Notes under the pieces: generated by a model
What the model saw: the letters and a program-made list of their open reading frames with translations, nothing else
Told to the model about the DNA's origin: nothing
Databases searched by the model: none
Part shown: positions 1-12,600 of the stretch, piece after piece
Layout of the letters: every line of letters starts with the position of its first letter
Position numbering within the stretch: the stretch's first letter is position 1
Assembly: GCA_009617715.1 (NCBI GenBank)
Contig: VTFK01000348.1
Location: 235,617-299,616 of the forward strand
DNA from: Plectrocnemia conspersa
Lineage: Eukaryota; Arthropoda; Insecta; Trichoptera; Polycentropodidae
Direction: 5' to 3'
DNA: 64,000 bases
Program-made: the position numbers and the translations under genes

Positions 1-3000
1 CACGATTTGTATGCATTAAACGACGCGTATTTGCCATCGTTTGTATGCATTGCGTCGCATCTGAGCAACAACCACAAAATCAATTAAGAATATGATCGGA
101 AAACTCAAATCCGAAGCGCATAAAGCAAAATCAATGTAAACCGAAGCCACGGACTCTGCGACATGGCAAAAATTACCGGTCGCCGCAATGTATAGTTGCA
201 ATTACAGATAGTCTATTCCGATGACAAAATTTAATTTTAAAACGAAAACATCTGTCAAAATAATAATAAAAATAAATTTAAAAACAATGGTTGTGATAAA
301 AATATATTTAATTTAATATCCAATAATCGTTCACAATTCAACTGGGAAAAGTATGTCAATTTCTATAAAGATCTTGCGAGATCTTGAAGGAATTCTCAAG
401 AAGGCAAATTCTACAAAATATATTATACAACTAACATGTGGGGCATATTGGAATACGGACCGGAATTATTGAATTCCAGTAAATTAAAATGTTCTTATTA
501 TTAGAACAAATTCAAAGTAAATTCCTAAAATATTTGTATCTGAAGTGAATTTTTCTTTATAATTCAACAAAATAAACATTGTAAAAATTAGATATAAAAT
601 ATAACATCCATCTTTCTTGAAAACGTTTTAAATATTTATTTTATAATTTTAATAAGAATATATTTAAATCAACAAAATTGGCCACAAAATAATTATGTTT
701 TAACCTTACTTTTAGTACAGATATTTCGAGAGTAATGCGAGATATTGTCATATTTAAGTCGTGTAAATTATTTAATTTTGTCCCAAACCATATTTTTTGT
801 AATTTCTTGAAAATACTCATAAAATACATTCGTGTTTAATCATATGAAAGTCATCTTTAACTTTATAAATCGACAATAGCTGAAAATAAGGATGTCGGAA
901 CAAAAAGGAAATAATGCAACCACCGAAACTAAAAATATGTGTAGTGTATAACTATTATGTGGTAAAAATGCGAACCAATCGCAAAGTAAAGTAGTAAATG
1001 TTTATTTTATGGTACTTCAATTGCGCGTGAATAGATAAACCGTTTCTTGCAAAATAAATAAAAATATTCAGCTAAGAAGTCAAAACAAATTTTAACGAGT
1101 TTTTTATACACAGAACTGATATTTTGAAAAAATGGATTATTAGATGGGTAAATGATGTATCTATAATAATAAGATAAACTATATAACTGCTTATTATTTT
1201 TTAATAATATGGTATCTATGATACATTAGATATTATTTCTAACGAAATCTACATAAAATTCAAATATTTTATTCAATTAAAAAAAAATTAGTCGAGCAAC
1301 ACTATTCAGTTTGTTTAATTATTCTCAAATGTCTTTTTACGATATTGTTTTGATAAACTGATATTTTATTTTATGAAAAGTAAAGAGAAATTTATTTTTG
1401 AACCGAACTTTAGTCCAGAAAGTTAATATATATTGGAAAAAAATTGAAAAGATTAGAAGAAAAAATAAAGAAAAATATATTAATTTATAATCAAACACTA
1501 CACAATTACTTATTACAAATACTTTAAGTAAAATGCAAAAAACGTTATTTATTTATATAATAAACGCAGACATCTACATAGATCACTCTGAACTAAGTTG
1601 CGAATGAAGTAAAAAATATTTTAATAATGATTTTAAAGAAAGCTAACATAGTGTCTAATTTTATAAAATACAACAATAGTTAATAATTAAATTATATTCG
1701 GAATAATTTATATTCTCCGTGGATAATAATAAATATTGCGAACTGAATTAATTGATCCTAATTTTTATGCACTCTGATTGTGCTAAGAGTAGCATACTAT
1801 TGGTAATTAAATATGTGTATCATTCTAATTATTTTTTATAGATAATATATTTGTATAACAATTTTTTTTAATTACTATATGTTTTTCTATGTATTTTTAT
1901 TTTTTCCATTAGTTATTAATTAATATAAATTATTAATTACATATTGTACATGTGTCATAAATAAACAGTAATGATAAATTCTGAAATGATTTTTATTTTA
2001 TTTAAATTTTAGTTTAAGATGATTGATAAAGTGTGAATATTTCTGAAAATGAAACTTTGCAAGACTTAACTGATCCTAATACAATCAAAATAGAAAATAA
2101 TCGAGATAACAAGCAGTGGCGCATAGAAACAATAAAATTTAAAAAAATATATTATTGATATTTAACTAGTTGTTTTGTTTAACTGGATTAGATATATATT
2201 TTCATATACAGTTGCATTTAAAATTAAGTAGCATTTTTTTTATTTTTTAATTGTATGATTTTTGGTTTAATATTTATAAATTTCCACATATACATATGTA
2301 TGGTAGAGAAACCATAAAAAATGAACATATCTGATATTATTTTTATATGTCACATAAATGTACAAAGAAGAGATTTATTTTAAAATCTTTCGGGACCACT
2401 CGTTGAGTGTGAGACTAAAATTTATCGCAATTACTCGTTAAAAGCGTAATGAAATTAATTGCGACTTGCAAAACAAGTTTATTTATCACGCCGATGTTAT
2501 TCAAGCGCACGTGACGTTCGGAGAATTGGACGGATTAGGGCCACTTGCAATAATACCTTTCAGATGAAGTGTCTATACACAGGGAGCAATACAAGTGCGG
2601 ACAAGTTGTTGGAATGTGCAAGCAGATACCTAAATTACAAGTGTTGCTAAATCTCCAGCTGTTTAAATTATGACCATATCTGCAAAAGGATTTATAAGAA
2701 AAGTAACCTAGACTGTTTCCGCCCAATTGTCGCATTGACACCTCCACTATCTCCAAAAGAGAATAAGCACAAATATGCTATGTAGTGCGAGTATTTTTCC
2801 TTTCGGAATACACTTCTATCTGGAACTTTCACAAGTCTTAACACTTAAAGCGCTGGAATCCGATTAACATGCTTTTTGCGGACTTGGTCCTACAGCCGGT
2901 TGCATGTTAACATAATTTTATGAAACTCGATCTTTAACAGACTCTTACTGACATCTTTGAATATTTTAGGGCACCAAAAGGGATTAATTATACTTTAGAT

Positions 3001-4068
3001 AGTATATTCTTCTAACAGATGTCGTTATTATAATTCTTTCCATACAAAATAAAATAATTAAAAAATAATTAGTGGTTCAAGATTTTGTTAAGAAATATCT
3101 TTTCAAATATTCTTATATATTATTATAAATCGGTTTATATAAATGTCAAACCATAAGGAATTGTCATTTAGAATCGATGCCGACAAATTCTAGGATAGTC
3201 ACATATGTGGTGTTCGTATTCTGAATTATCATTTTATGCCTTATGGCATTTTGCAAAAGCCGACAACGATTTTGTGAAAATTGAATATTCACGACCGAAA
3301 AGTTCTCATTAATATTGTATTTGGTGAGTGCCCACACTAACTTTTATAATTATCAGTAGTGTAATTTTAGTAATATGACAATTTTAAAATTGCTATTATT
3401 TGGCACTTTTTTTTCGATCAAGCGCATATACGCCGACTGTATGTGTGTTTTTTCGCGAAAAAGTGCAGCACATTAGGTGTTAACTTGAATTTTTTACAAC
3501 TTCGCTACTGACGTTGAACATACAAGAGTTAAGAAGAATTCTCACAAAGCATGTCATAGATTCCTATGCAGAATACCGACCATGACGACTTTAAGAAGAC
3601 CAAAAGAGCAGCCGCTTTCTGCTTCACATCAAACCTGGTCTAAAAAGTTTGAAATTCTTGGTTAAGAAGTCTGAAATTCAGGAATTCAACCTGATCTCCG
3701 TAGAAGACGATTAGAAATAATGTAACGCAGACAAGGCCAGCAGAGATGTGTATCTATACTATCGCATAAATCGTTCATGATTTAAAAACTGATCATGAAA
3801 GTATTAATAATTTACAATATCAATAACGTCGAATTATATTCTATGAAAATAAAGACCTGACTGCAAGATATGCACACATGATAACATAAATTTGATTGCA
3901 TTCAACAGAAAAAAATGTAAATAGCAGTTTTCATATTAGAAATTATTTTTTTATTAATTTTAATAATGAAAATCAAATAGAATAAAAAAATATAATAAAT
4001 GACATATTTTCGAAGAAATAACGAAGGACAAAATCAAGTAACAAACATTAGTAATAATGAAAAAATAC
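1..4068. other. Gene-poor AT-rich stretch
   Basis: No convincing gene is visible in either strand. Short open frames here have no recognisable domain and no splice support. The DNA is AT-rich with many homopolymer runs. Two places stand out: 2310-2450 resembles part of the hairpin cluster at 29-35 kb, and 3585-3620 shares a short GACCA-GACGACT-TAAGAAGAC motif with 35039-35065, so both may be copies of an unrecognised dispersed repeat. The 3' end of the PARN-type gene may extend into the right edge of this stretch. Confidence 0.5.
2310..2450 (+). repeat. Possible relic of the hairpin-cluster repeat
   Basis: The stretch around 2388-2440 (TTCGGGACCA, then TAAAATTTATCGCAATTACT) resembles the exon end and following intron of the cluster unit at 31263-31312 (TTCGTGACCA, then TAAAATTCATCGCAATTACT). 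Just upstream, TTATTTTTATATGTCAC at about 2338 resembles the entrance of hairpin A. No paired 3' arm remains. The similarity was found by eye, so this is tentative. Confidence 0.3.
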
Positions 4069-7000
4069 TTACTCGTCAAGCTTTCGCTTTAAATTAAGAT
4101 TCTGTGACACATCTTCGTCGTATATTTCGTGTAATTTGATTCCACGGGTTTCCTTATAATCTCTAAACTGAGTAAGTCGACACTTGCTGTTCAACAAATT
4201 CATCGACTTTTTTACAATATCTGTCATGTTATGTTGTTTCAAAGACACATAAGCACTAGTATCATCTATGAACGCCACAGTACTTAAACCACCTTCAAAA
4301 GCAAAATTAAACTATAAAATTTATTCTTGTATTCATTAATACTATGGAATAATAATCGCACCATAAGTATCAAAAAACTCATTTATATCGCTTCTCTTCC
4401 ATTCTTTCGGGAAAACAATATGAAAAACGTGATTCCTATTCGGATTGGCTAAAAGAATTACATATAATTAATATATATATTTATTTACTTTAGTTTATTT
4501 AGTATTAAAAATATACTCACGATCTCTTCCGCCTAAATTAATGTACGGTGAACCTTGGAATGCAGTTCTATATAAAAATAATCTATTCAAATAAGGCTTT
4601 AAAACATTAGAGGTGCAACTAATGTGGGCCTCGTTTGCACTTAAATTATTAGTCTTCTTCAAGTGATCGTACATTGATACTAAACAAACGCCAGTAATGA
4701 ATGCGTCAAATCCGGCACTGTGAAATTTGTCTCCATCTAATGAATGTCCCACAAGTCCTTCTATGTTTTCATTTTCTATAAAAAAAATGTTTATAAAAAA
4801 GTGCATTCAATATGAATTGGTTAATAATTCATTTAAGGCATACCAATTTTAGGGAGATTGAACGGTTTACTTTTCAATACATTGAACATTCCTTCTAAAT
4901 CGAATATATTCAATAAATCTCTCATTGAATTTCCTTTGGCGATAGACATTGTATCTACTATGCTAAAATATTATTAATAAGCATTATTTAGATTTAAAAA
5001 TATACATCTTTACTTTATGTTTTACTTTGGAAATAAGTGCGATGCTAAAGATTTAAATTCACTATAATCTTCAGGAATCGGGCAGAAGAAATTGTTCATT
5101 GTATGTAATAAATCTAAAACTACATTGTGTCCAGTGATTAATTTTTCCTGAAATAAATTAATTTAATAAATTCAATTTTACAGTATATTGAATTTAATCA
5201 CTTCAATGAATAATATACAGAGTCACTGATTAATCTGGCTATTGCGGAAAAACCAACAGCTGCGTCAACTTCAGCCCATTCCTTAGTATGAGCTTCTTCC
5301 AATTTTATTAGTTTCTCTTTTTCACTCAACCCACGAGAGACTACCAGTACCCTTGAATAAAAAAAACGAATAAATAAAGAGCTTATAAAACATATTATAT
5401 ATTTCTATAGATATTGAAATACCTCTCGTTGTCCACTATCGTGGACTGAATAAATATCTCATTTTTGAATCTTTTTTGTAATTCTTGATACATTACTTTC
5501 GCTTGAAAAGTATTTAGATTTTTGAACTCTACAGTCTTTTTTTCGTGATTTCTTAAAAATCTATAAATTTCTCTACTGAAATATACAACCAAAAAAATGA
5601 TATACAATTACCCATTAAATTATAATATAAGGTACATATGTCATCGCCGCAACTTTAATATGCTGTATTTGATACATTTATCAGGTGGTTAATAATCTTC
5701 GAATAAACTTTATTACATTGTAATAAGATGAGATCAAAAATTCTTCTGCCATTTTACTTCTCTACTTTATTTTTCACTTTTGATTTTGTGTACATTGAAA
5801 AGGTCAGGGATAAATGTATAGGTTCAAGAACTCCATAAAATTTTAGTGCGTTTTTCTCTGGCGGTGATAGGTATAGATAAAAATTGCATTAGCTTTTACG
5901 GCTTCCAAAATGAGCTAATTTCTTGTCGTATAACATAATTGATTATTGTGAATATTTTCTGTGTCAACTTAAATTGGTCGCCACAATATCATAAGCACAG
6001 AGTGTAATTCTAGTATGTTTGCTTTGTAGGTTAAAACTCGGATCAAAAGCTGCAGAAGCCTATCGTAATATATGTGTAACTTTTGTGAAGAAACTACATA
6101 AAAATAATTAAAAACATTTTTGGTGATGAATAAATTGAAGGTGCAGAATGTTTAAATGAATGATAATGAAGAATTAAGAAATACAAAATAACTAAATTGA
6201 TATCTCATTTTTGACAATTATAGATCATATTAAATATGAAACGACGACATACAAAACAAAAAAATGAACATGATACCTAATTTCATCAACTTGAGCTCGC
6301 ATATTGTCAGAAACAGGAACAGGGTCAGGATTAATTCCACTAGATATAAATGTCCCTTCCAAATTGTGTTTTTCTTCTATTCGTTCTCTCAAATTTACTT
6401 CTTCCGTAGTGTCAAGGTATGATATACCTAAATATTCATAAAATATTATGATATCCATTTTTAATAAAAGTATTTACAAAAAACTCACCCTCATAAAATA
6501 GTTTATTAAAGTCAAACTTATTCTTTGCCAAAAATGATATAGATGAACTTTGACATTTGAAAATCTTGTCAAAAGTAGATTTTATTTCTTGCCTTGGAAA
6601 TATGTAGAAGGTAAAACTGCAGTTCCTGTATGCTGATATTTCAGCATCCCAACGAAATATACTCAATCCGAATTGAACGAGTAAAAACTCTTTCACGCTT
6701 TCTCTAAATTTTATATAGCATTCCTGCGGTGTGTCAAATGTGTTGACAGCTGAACCGCTCGTTAAGCCTGTAAATTCGCCATCGACTGCTAAAAAGTCAG
6801 CTGCCTTAATCGCTGCTTCGATTTTTGGTAGAAGCTCTGCGAAATCTGACAAAAGGTTAAAAATATATCTTTTACTTTATCGAATGTAAAATAATTTGCA
6901 TACCCACATATGGTACGTAAAATTATGGAATACAGAATACACGCGAATTAAAGGAAAAACATTGATATCATATAGTAAAAAGTATCGAGCGTATAAAAAA

Positions 7001-7383
7001 ATAAAATAAATTAATTTAAACTACTGACTAATGCTATCAATATAAATATATAAATACTCGAAGGTTATTAACTACAACTTTACAGCATATTGCACAAATA
7101 TCTTTCAATTGATAATTGCTGAAATAAAATTTATTATATTCATTAAATCTTTATTTTAGTGATTATAAATACGCTTTTCGACATTTTACATATATTTTCT
7201 TTGTATGTTTTATTAATAATAAGGTAATTGTTACCCTTAAAGTAAAAACCAAACCTTTGATCAAATTATGACAATAAATTAGGCTTTAATGTATTGTGAA
7301 TAAAACGAATATATGTATTACTAGATGGACATTTAATAATAACATAAGATCTTATATTCCTTACTATGTCGAGTAACCTCCAT
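4069..7383 (-). CDS. PARN: PARN-type poly(A)-specific ribonuclease
   Basis: Predicted DEDD-family 3'-5' exonuclease that removes poly(A) or trims small-RNA 3' ends. Ten exons join with matching phases into 539 residues: 7383-7365, 6845-6489, 6427-6277, 5575-5423, 5351-5219, 5147-5026, 4962-4844, 4775-4521, 4448-4362, 4292-4069. The start lies in a 19-nt first exon encoding MEVTRH; an apparent start at 6852 is only a TTG beside an acceptor. The four acidic residues are visible: D and E in AVDGEF, D in GHNVVLDLL, D in HSAGFDAFITG, with the family His just before the last. The segment with FQAKVMYQELQKRF matches the R3H-like insertion, and the C-terminal HIVFPKEWKRSDINEFF region matches the RRM of PARN. 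VDGEF and the RRM favour PARN over PNLDC1. The stop TAA overlaps a strong donor (GA|GTAAGTAT), so a spliced C-terminal extension is possible. Confidence 0.9.
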
Positions 7384-7889
7384 GATAAATAACTTTAAAG
7401 GTTACAACTCCGCTCTGCACTACTGTCATATATATTTTGGTCATAGCATAAATATTTTCGTCCATGAATAAATAATTTTGTATAAGCAAAACCCAATTAT
7501 ATTTTATTTTATTTTAAATTTAAAAACAACTACATATTTTAATATCAAATAATTAAATATTTATTGTTACTTTTAATTTTATGTTAATAAAATTATCATT
7601 TATCTAAAAAAATATTTAAGAATCAAATGTTTGCAATAAAAACTATAAATTGTTATTAAAATGTAAAATTATTTAATAACCATTCAGATAACGTATATTA
7701 TAATCTTTAATTCCAAACGCATCTTCGTGTTACAATACTTTACCAGTACGGCTTACTTAGCCACAAATCGTGAATTTTTAAATATTACTAAAAACTATAG
7801 TAGCGTTCATTTTAAATGATCATAGGAATTACTATTTTGCTATGAAAAACTGTGGTGGCCCATTTATATATGTTTTGCAACGGAGATAG

Positions 7890-8297
7890 TGACGGGTGGC
7901 AATGAAAGCCAGATTGAACCGCTGCAGTTGTAATTTATTGAATTATGAATTTGTTTACATGATTATTTATCGCATGCAAGACGACGCGTCCGAACGCCTT
8001 GAAGATTACCAATCTAAAGAATAACTACTAGCGTGACGGTCTTTCTCTTCACCGTTGCGAGCTCGCTAAAGTGCTACCAGAGTGTCGCAAAGTTTTGGCC
8101 ATAACAAATCTAGGCTCCCACATATGTATTTGTTTCGGTTTTATTATAGCCAAAACTTTGCGGCACTTTGGTAACACTTTAGCGGATTCGCAAAGGCTGG
8201 TTCTGCCTCGTGCAGCGTGCAATAACTATATAAACCATATACTTCTTAATAAAATACTACTGCAGCGGTCTAATCTGTATTTATTTGCCACCCGTTA
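7890..8297. repeat. Foldback MITE, about 410 bp
   Basis: The ends are inverted copies: TGACGGGTGGCAAT at 7890 and ATTTGCCACCCGTTA ending at 8297. The match runs inward through GACCGCTGCAG-like sequence. A second inverted pair near the middle (CGCTAAAGTGCTACCAGAGTG near 8062 against the complement of CACTTTGGTAACACTTTAGCG near 8163) makes the element almost wholly self-complementary. No transposase is encoded. A second, truncated copy at about 24232-24830 is interrupted by a hAT MITE. I could not identify target duplications. Confidence 0.75.
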
Positions 8298-8537
8298 ACA
8301 TCCGTCGGCAAAAATCATTAAAGTTTGCTTTTCTATTTCTAAATACATATAGTCTTACTTTTAAACAAATTTGTTAAAACTATTTTTGGACATTTGACTC
8401 ACAAAATTGCATTTTGCTTACGCAGCTAAAATTTTTATTGAAGTAAGTATAATATAAATGTATTTTTAATTACTAAAACCGTGACAAAGTAGAGAAATTT
8501 TTCATTTAAAATTCTTCAATACATATACTATAATGCT

Positions 8538-9058
8538 TGAACTACACTCATTGGAAGTTGTCCGAACCAAAGTTCAACTGAAGTCGGCCAAGGTCGCCGA
8601 CTTCCAGGTAGCTGCCACACTGCCCCAAATTTCATATGCCGTCCGGACGTGAGCATGTGACCACGATGCAGCGCTAATCATGCGTGTTTACCATAGTACG
8701 CCTACGCTCATACTGAAATTGAACCGAGTTACTCGTTCTACCTCAGTTTGCGAAAAACCATATCATTATCTCTCTCGGTGTCGTCACTTAACACGCGAGA
8801 GAGCGAAAGAGGAAGTATCTCACCGCTCGCGCTCGAAAGAGCAGCTCCGACTTCGGTTTCATTGACTTCGGTCCGTTTGCTGACAATGTTCGGAAGCGCT
8901 CGAAGCTGGCCAAGTCGACTGAATTACTCCCACTTTACCTCCTGTTCTAGGTAACCTCGGACAACTTCCGAGAGATTTTAGACCAAACTCGATCGAAGTA
9001 ACCCCCTATATTCTCCGTCCTTGGCCAACCTTAACCAACTTCTAGAGAGTGTAGTTCA
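8538..9058. repeat. Terminal-inverted-repeat MITE, about 520 bp
   Basis: The left end TGAACTACACTCATTGGAAG is inverted at the right end (CTTCTAGAGAGTGTAGTTCA, to 9058). A second inverted block, CGGCCAAGG near 8594 and CCTTGGCCAACC near 9019, lies inside. The interior is GC-richer than its flanks and has no coding capacity I recognise. No clear target duplication is seen, so the superfamily is unassigned. Confidence 0.6.
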
Positions 9059-9694
9059 GGCATAAAGAATGTCATATAATTCGACTAGAAATATTTAATG
9101 TATAAAATCATTAAAAGTTAAATGTACTTTTTGTATTAAAATATTATTTGATTAAAGCAAAATTGATAATATTAAATGATGTGTATGGCTACTAAGTTTT
9201 ACAAATAATTATAATTATTAACTTTTTTTAAAACACTAATTACTATTTTTATTTATTTTTAAACTGTGTGTTCCCAATAGTAAGCCATATGCTTTCGGAT
9301 ATTGCTGAATATTAATAAATTATAAAAAAATATATACAGAGATTGAGAAGATAATATTTTTTACAACATTTAAATCAAACTATATTTAGTCTTCTTTGCT
9401 CTGTAACTAGCAAAATTTGACTACCTTTTAATTTGCTTCTGATTTTTTATTTTGCTTGAAAGAAATGTAAGATATATTTTTAGTTGATAAAATAATATTA
9501 ATTATATTCGTTTTAATTAAAACAAATATAATTAATAATATTTTTAATTAAAAAATATAGATATTTAATGGTCAATTTTTATCGTCCTTGGTACCTTAAA
9601 ACGAGGAAATGTTTTGACGTTTAAATTGTAGGTTATGTGTGATTGACGTCTCAGGTCAACTGCACGCGTAATTGCTGCAAATACACTTAAACTT

Positions 9695-12600
9695 ATGCAT
9701 TTAAATCGGCTAACCCGTTGGGCAAATAGTTATTTTAATTGTGTAAGCACAATTAAATCATCAATTAGATTCAAACACTCGATAAATCCATCGCTTAATG
9801 AATTCTTTGAAAGTATGAATCGCATGAGTCGTTTTTCCCCAGGGTTGATCTCGTTCCGAGTTATCGGTTCGGGCGCCCCTGGAACACCCAAATCGTTGTA
9901 TATGTTTACTGATCAAACCAGGTAAGCGTTGATTTTTTTATTTTTTATTGTAAGTATTAAGTAAACTTATCGTGTCTTTATTTTTAAGGTATTTATTTAA
10001 CTGCGGCGAAGGCACCCAAAGACTTGCGCACGAATATAAACTGAAAATATCTTGTTTGGAACATTTGTTCATTACTTCTGCCACATGGGACAATATGGGT
10101 GGACTTCCTGGAATGTGCCTAACTTTACAAGATTCGGGTATAAAGAAAATTCAATTGCATGGCCCGCCTGAATTGGTATAATACTTTTTTAATTATCAAC
10201 TGATACAACTTGTAAATTAATTGCAACATTTAATTATATTTGTTTGTTTTCCAAGAACGAACTTTTCACTGCAACTCAAAAATTTGTTGTTTTAAATAAG
10301 TTGAAAGTACAAACGGCGAATAATACTGAAACAAATTTCGAAGATTTAGTAATGAATGTTCAACTTATATCTTTGGAAAGGTATATATTATGTTTCTTAT
10401 AATAATTTATTGAATGTTCCTAACCGTAAATTCATTTTTACCTATACTTTAAGCAATAATCCTGAAATAAAAATTTATGACGACTTGGTGAATAATATAA
10501 AAGATACTATAATGGAAGAAGATAATGATAACTATGCACACGAAAGTATGTCACCACTTTATCAGCATACATATTTATTATGATATATACAATATAAAAA
10601 TTGATTGGATTTTTAATTTTAGTTATTGGAAGACGTTATATTAGAAATGAGGAATTGAATAAATTACTTCAAGCTCCAAGAAAAGAAGAGTTTCCATCTA
10701 TGTGTTACATTTGTAAATTAAAAGTAAATAATCAATATTAATTAGATAATACCGTTGTGAAATTCTAACGGTTTAAAATAATTTTAGCCACGTCCTGGCA
10801 TGCTCAATTTACAAATGTGTGTAAATAAAGGAATACAGCCCGGTCCGTTGTTAGGTTTATTAAAAAACGGCCAAGATGTGACACTTCCGGATGGAACTAT
10901 CGTTTTATCAAGCGAAGTCAGTAATCCTGCCGATCCTGGATGTGTATTCATGGGTATTTAATTAAATCTTTCATTTGCCATATTTTTATAATTCAATTTA
11001 TTAAATTATCTTTATTCAAGTAATTGACGTACCCGATATGAGTTACTTGGATAGCCTAATAGAGAATGAAAGTTTCGGAAGGTATCAAGAAAAAACGGCA
11101 ACTGATCCTGAATATTTTCCAACTATCATCTTCCATTTTACTTCGGACGAGATAATTCAAACTGATAAGTCAGTGTTTTAATTTATCGATAAAATATTTT
11201 TATTGCATAATTTTTGACAATATTTTATTTGCAGATATCAAAGCTTCATCAAAAGTTTCCCATCGACAACAAATCATATGATTTTAAACACAACTAACAA
11301 GTGTAATTCTTCACAGTCAATTCATAGAATGCAATATCACTTGAATATGCTCGATAAAGATATCTTCCCGATAATTAAAGATGTATGTATCATTTTGTGA
11401 ATTATTTTTTCAGTATATTTTAATGCATCGTTGGGTTTTCAGTGTCAAGATAATAATGAACCGAGCAAAGAGAACATCCATAGCTGTAGAGCATTAACTT
11501 CCTTTAATTTAAGGCCAACGATAAATCTAAATCGGTAAGACCTACATTTTTATAGTGATGATTTGACATCATAATTTTTATAAATATTTTCATCACGAAA
11601 GCTGACAGTCAAATCGACTAGATAACTAAATATGTACCCCTAAATGAGATACAAAGTTCTAAGAAATCTAACCAGATTTTTGCATGCTACTGTAGTTTGT
11701 AAAAAGTCAAACTAGATATTACAGCAAAAAAAATTATAAACGAATCACTTGTTTTCAGCCCTATTCAGTTATAATTTCATCTGACGGTACTTAACGATAT
11801 ATCTAAATCACTAAATACTAAATAGCAATTTCAGCTATAAAGTTACACCGAGCTCAATATATTTGAGCCAAATTGACTATTAGTGTTTATAATGATATTA
11901 AATATAATTTATTATATTCTAGAACACTTGAAGTTGATCTTAAAGTAAAAGAATGGCTTGAAGAACCATATGCTTATGAACATTTTGAGCAGTCACTGCA
12001 AGACTTTCTGAAGACATCAGATGCATTAAAAAAATCTCTTTCAGGGAAAGAATATCCGAAAATTGTGTTTTTAGGTACCGGATCTTGCATTCCAAATAAA
12101 ACGCGAAATACGAGTTGTATACTAATTCATATAGAGTAAGTCAATATGCATTTCAAAGAGTATTATAATTTTTAAACCTAAAACACATATGCATTTTTTA
12201 CAGTGAAAATAATTCGATTATGCTCGATTGCGGTGAAGGCACTTATGGCCAACTAATAAGGTTCTATGGAAAAGAAAACATAGATCGAGTGATGAAGAAT
12301 ATCAAAGCTATATACATTTCCCATTTACATGCTGATCATCATTTAGGTACTATTCAAAACTTATAAAAAAGCATTCGACGATCACTAAACACTATTAAAT
12401 TACAGGGCTAATACAGATCCTGCAACATCGTAGAAAAGCATTGAATAGAATATATGGAAAAGATTCATACAAAGATAACGATCTGTATTTATTAGCGCCA
12501 AATCAAATATTGAGCTATCTCTACATATATGATAGACGGTTTGAGAGGATTTTCCAAGAATTTAAAATGTTCCCGAACAGCGATCTCGTAAATGCAAGCT

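Larger units (their letters stand above)
7384..9694. other. Intergenic between PARN and ELAC2
   Basis: This gap separates two divergently transcribed genes, so it should hold both promoters. I see no TATA box that I would defend. It contains two inverted-repeat elements, at 7890-8297 and 8538-9058. The second is rich in CG dinucleotides compared with the surrounding AT-rich DNA. The 630 bp directly before the ELAC2 start are AT-rich without other recognisable content. Confidence 0.5.

Noticed and set aside
4069..7383. PNLDC1 (piRNA trimmer) rather than PARN
   Set aside because: The VDGEF motif and an RRM-like C-terminus fit PARN, and no C-terminal membrane anchor is seen. A missing last exon leaves slight doubt.
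10356..10583. 75-codon plus-strand frame in ELAC2
   Set aside because: It reads through an intron. The phase-consistent exon model splits it at 10380 and 10454.
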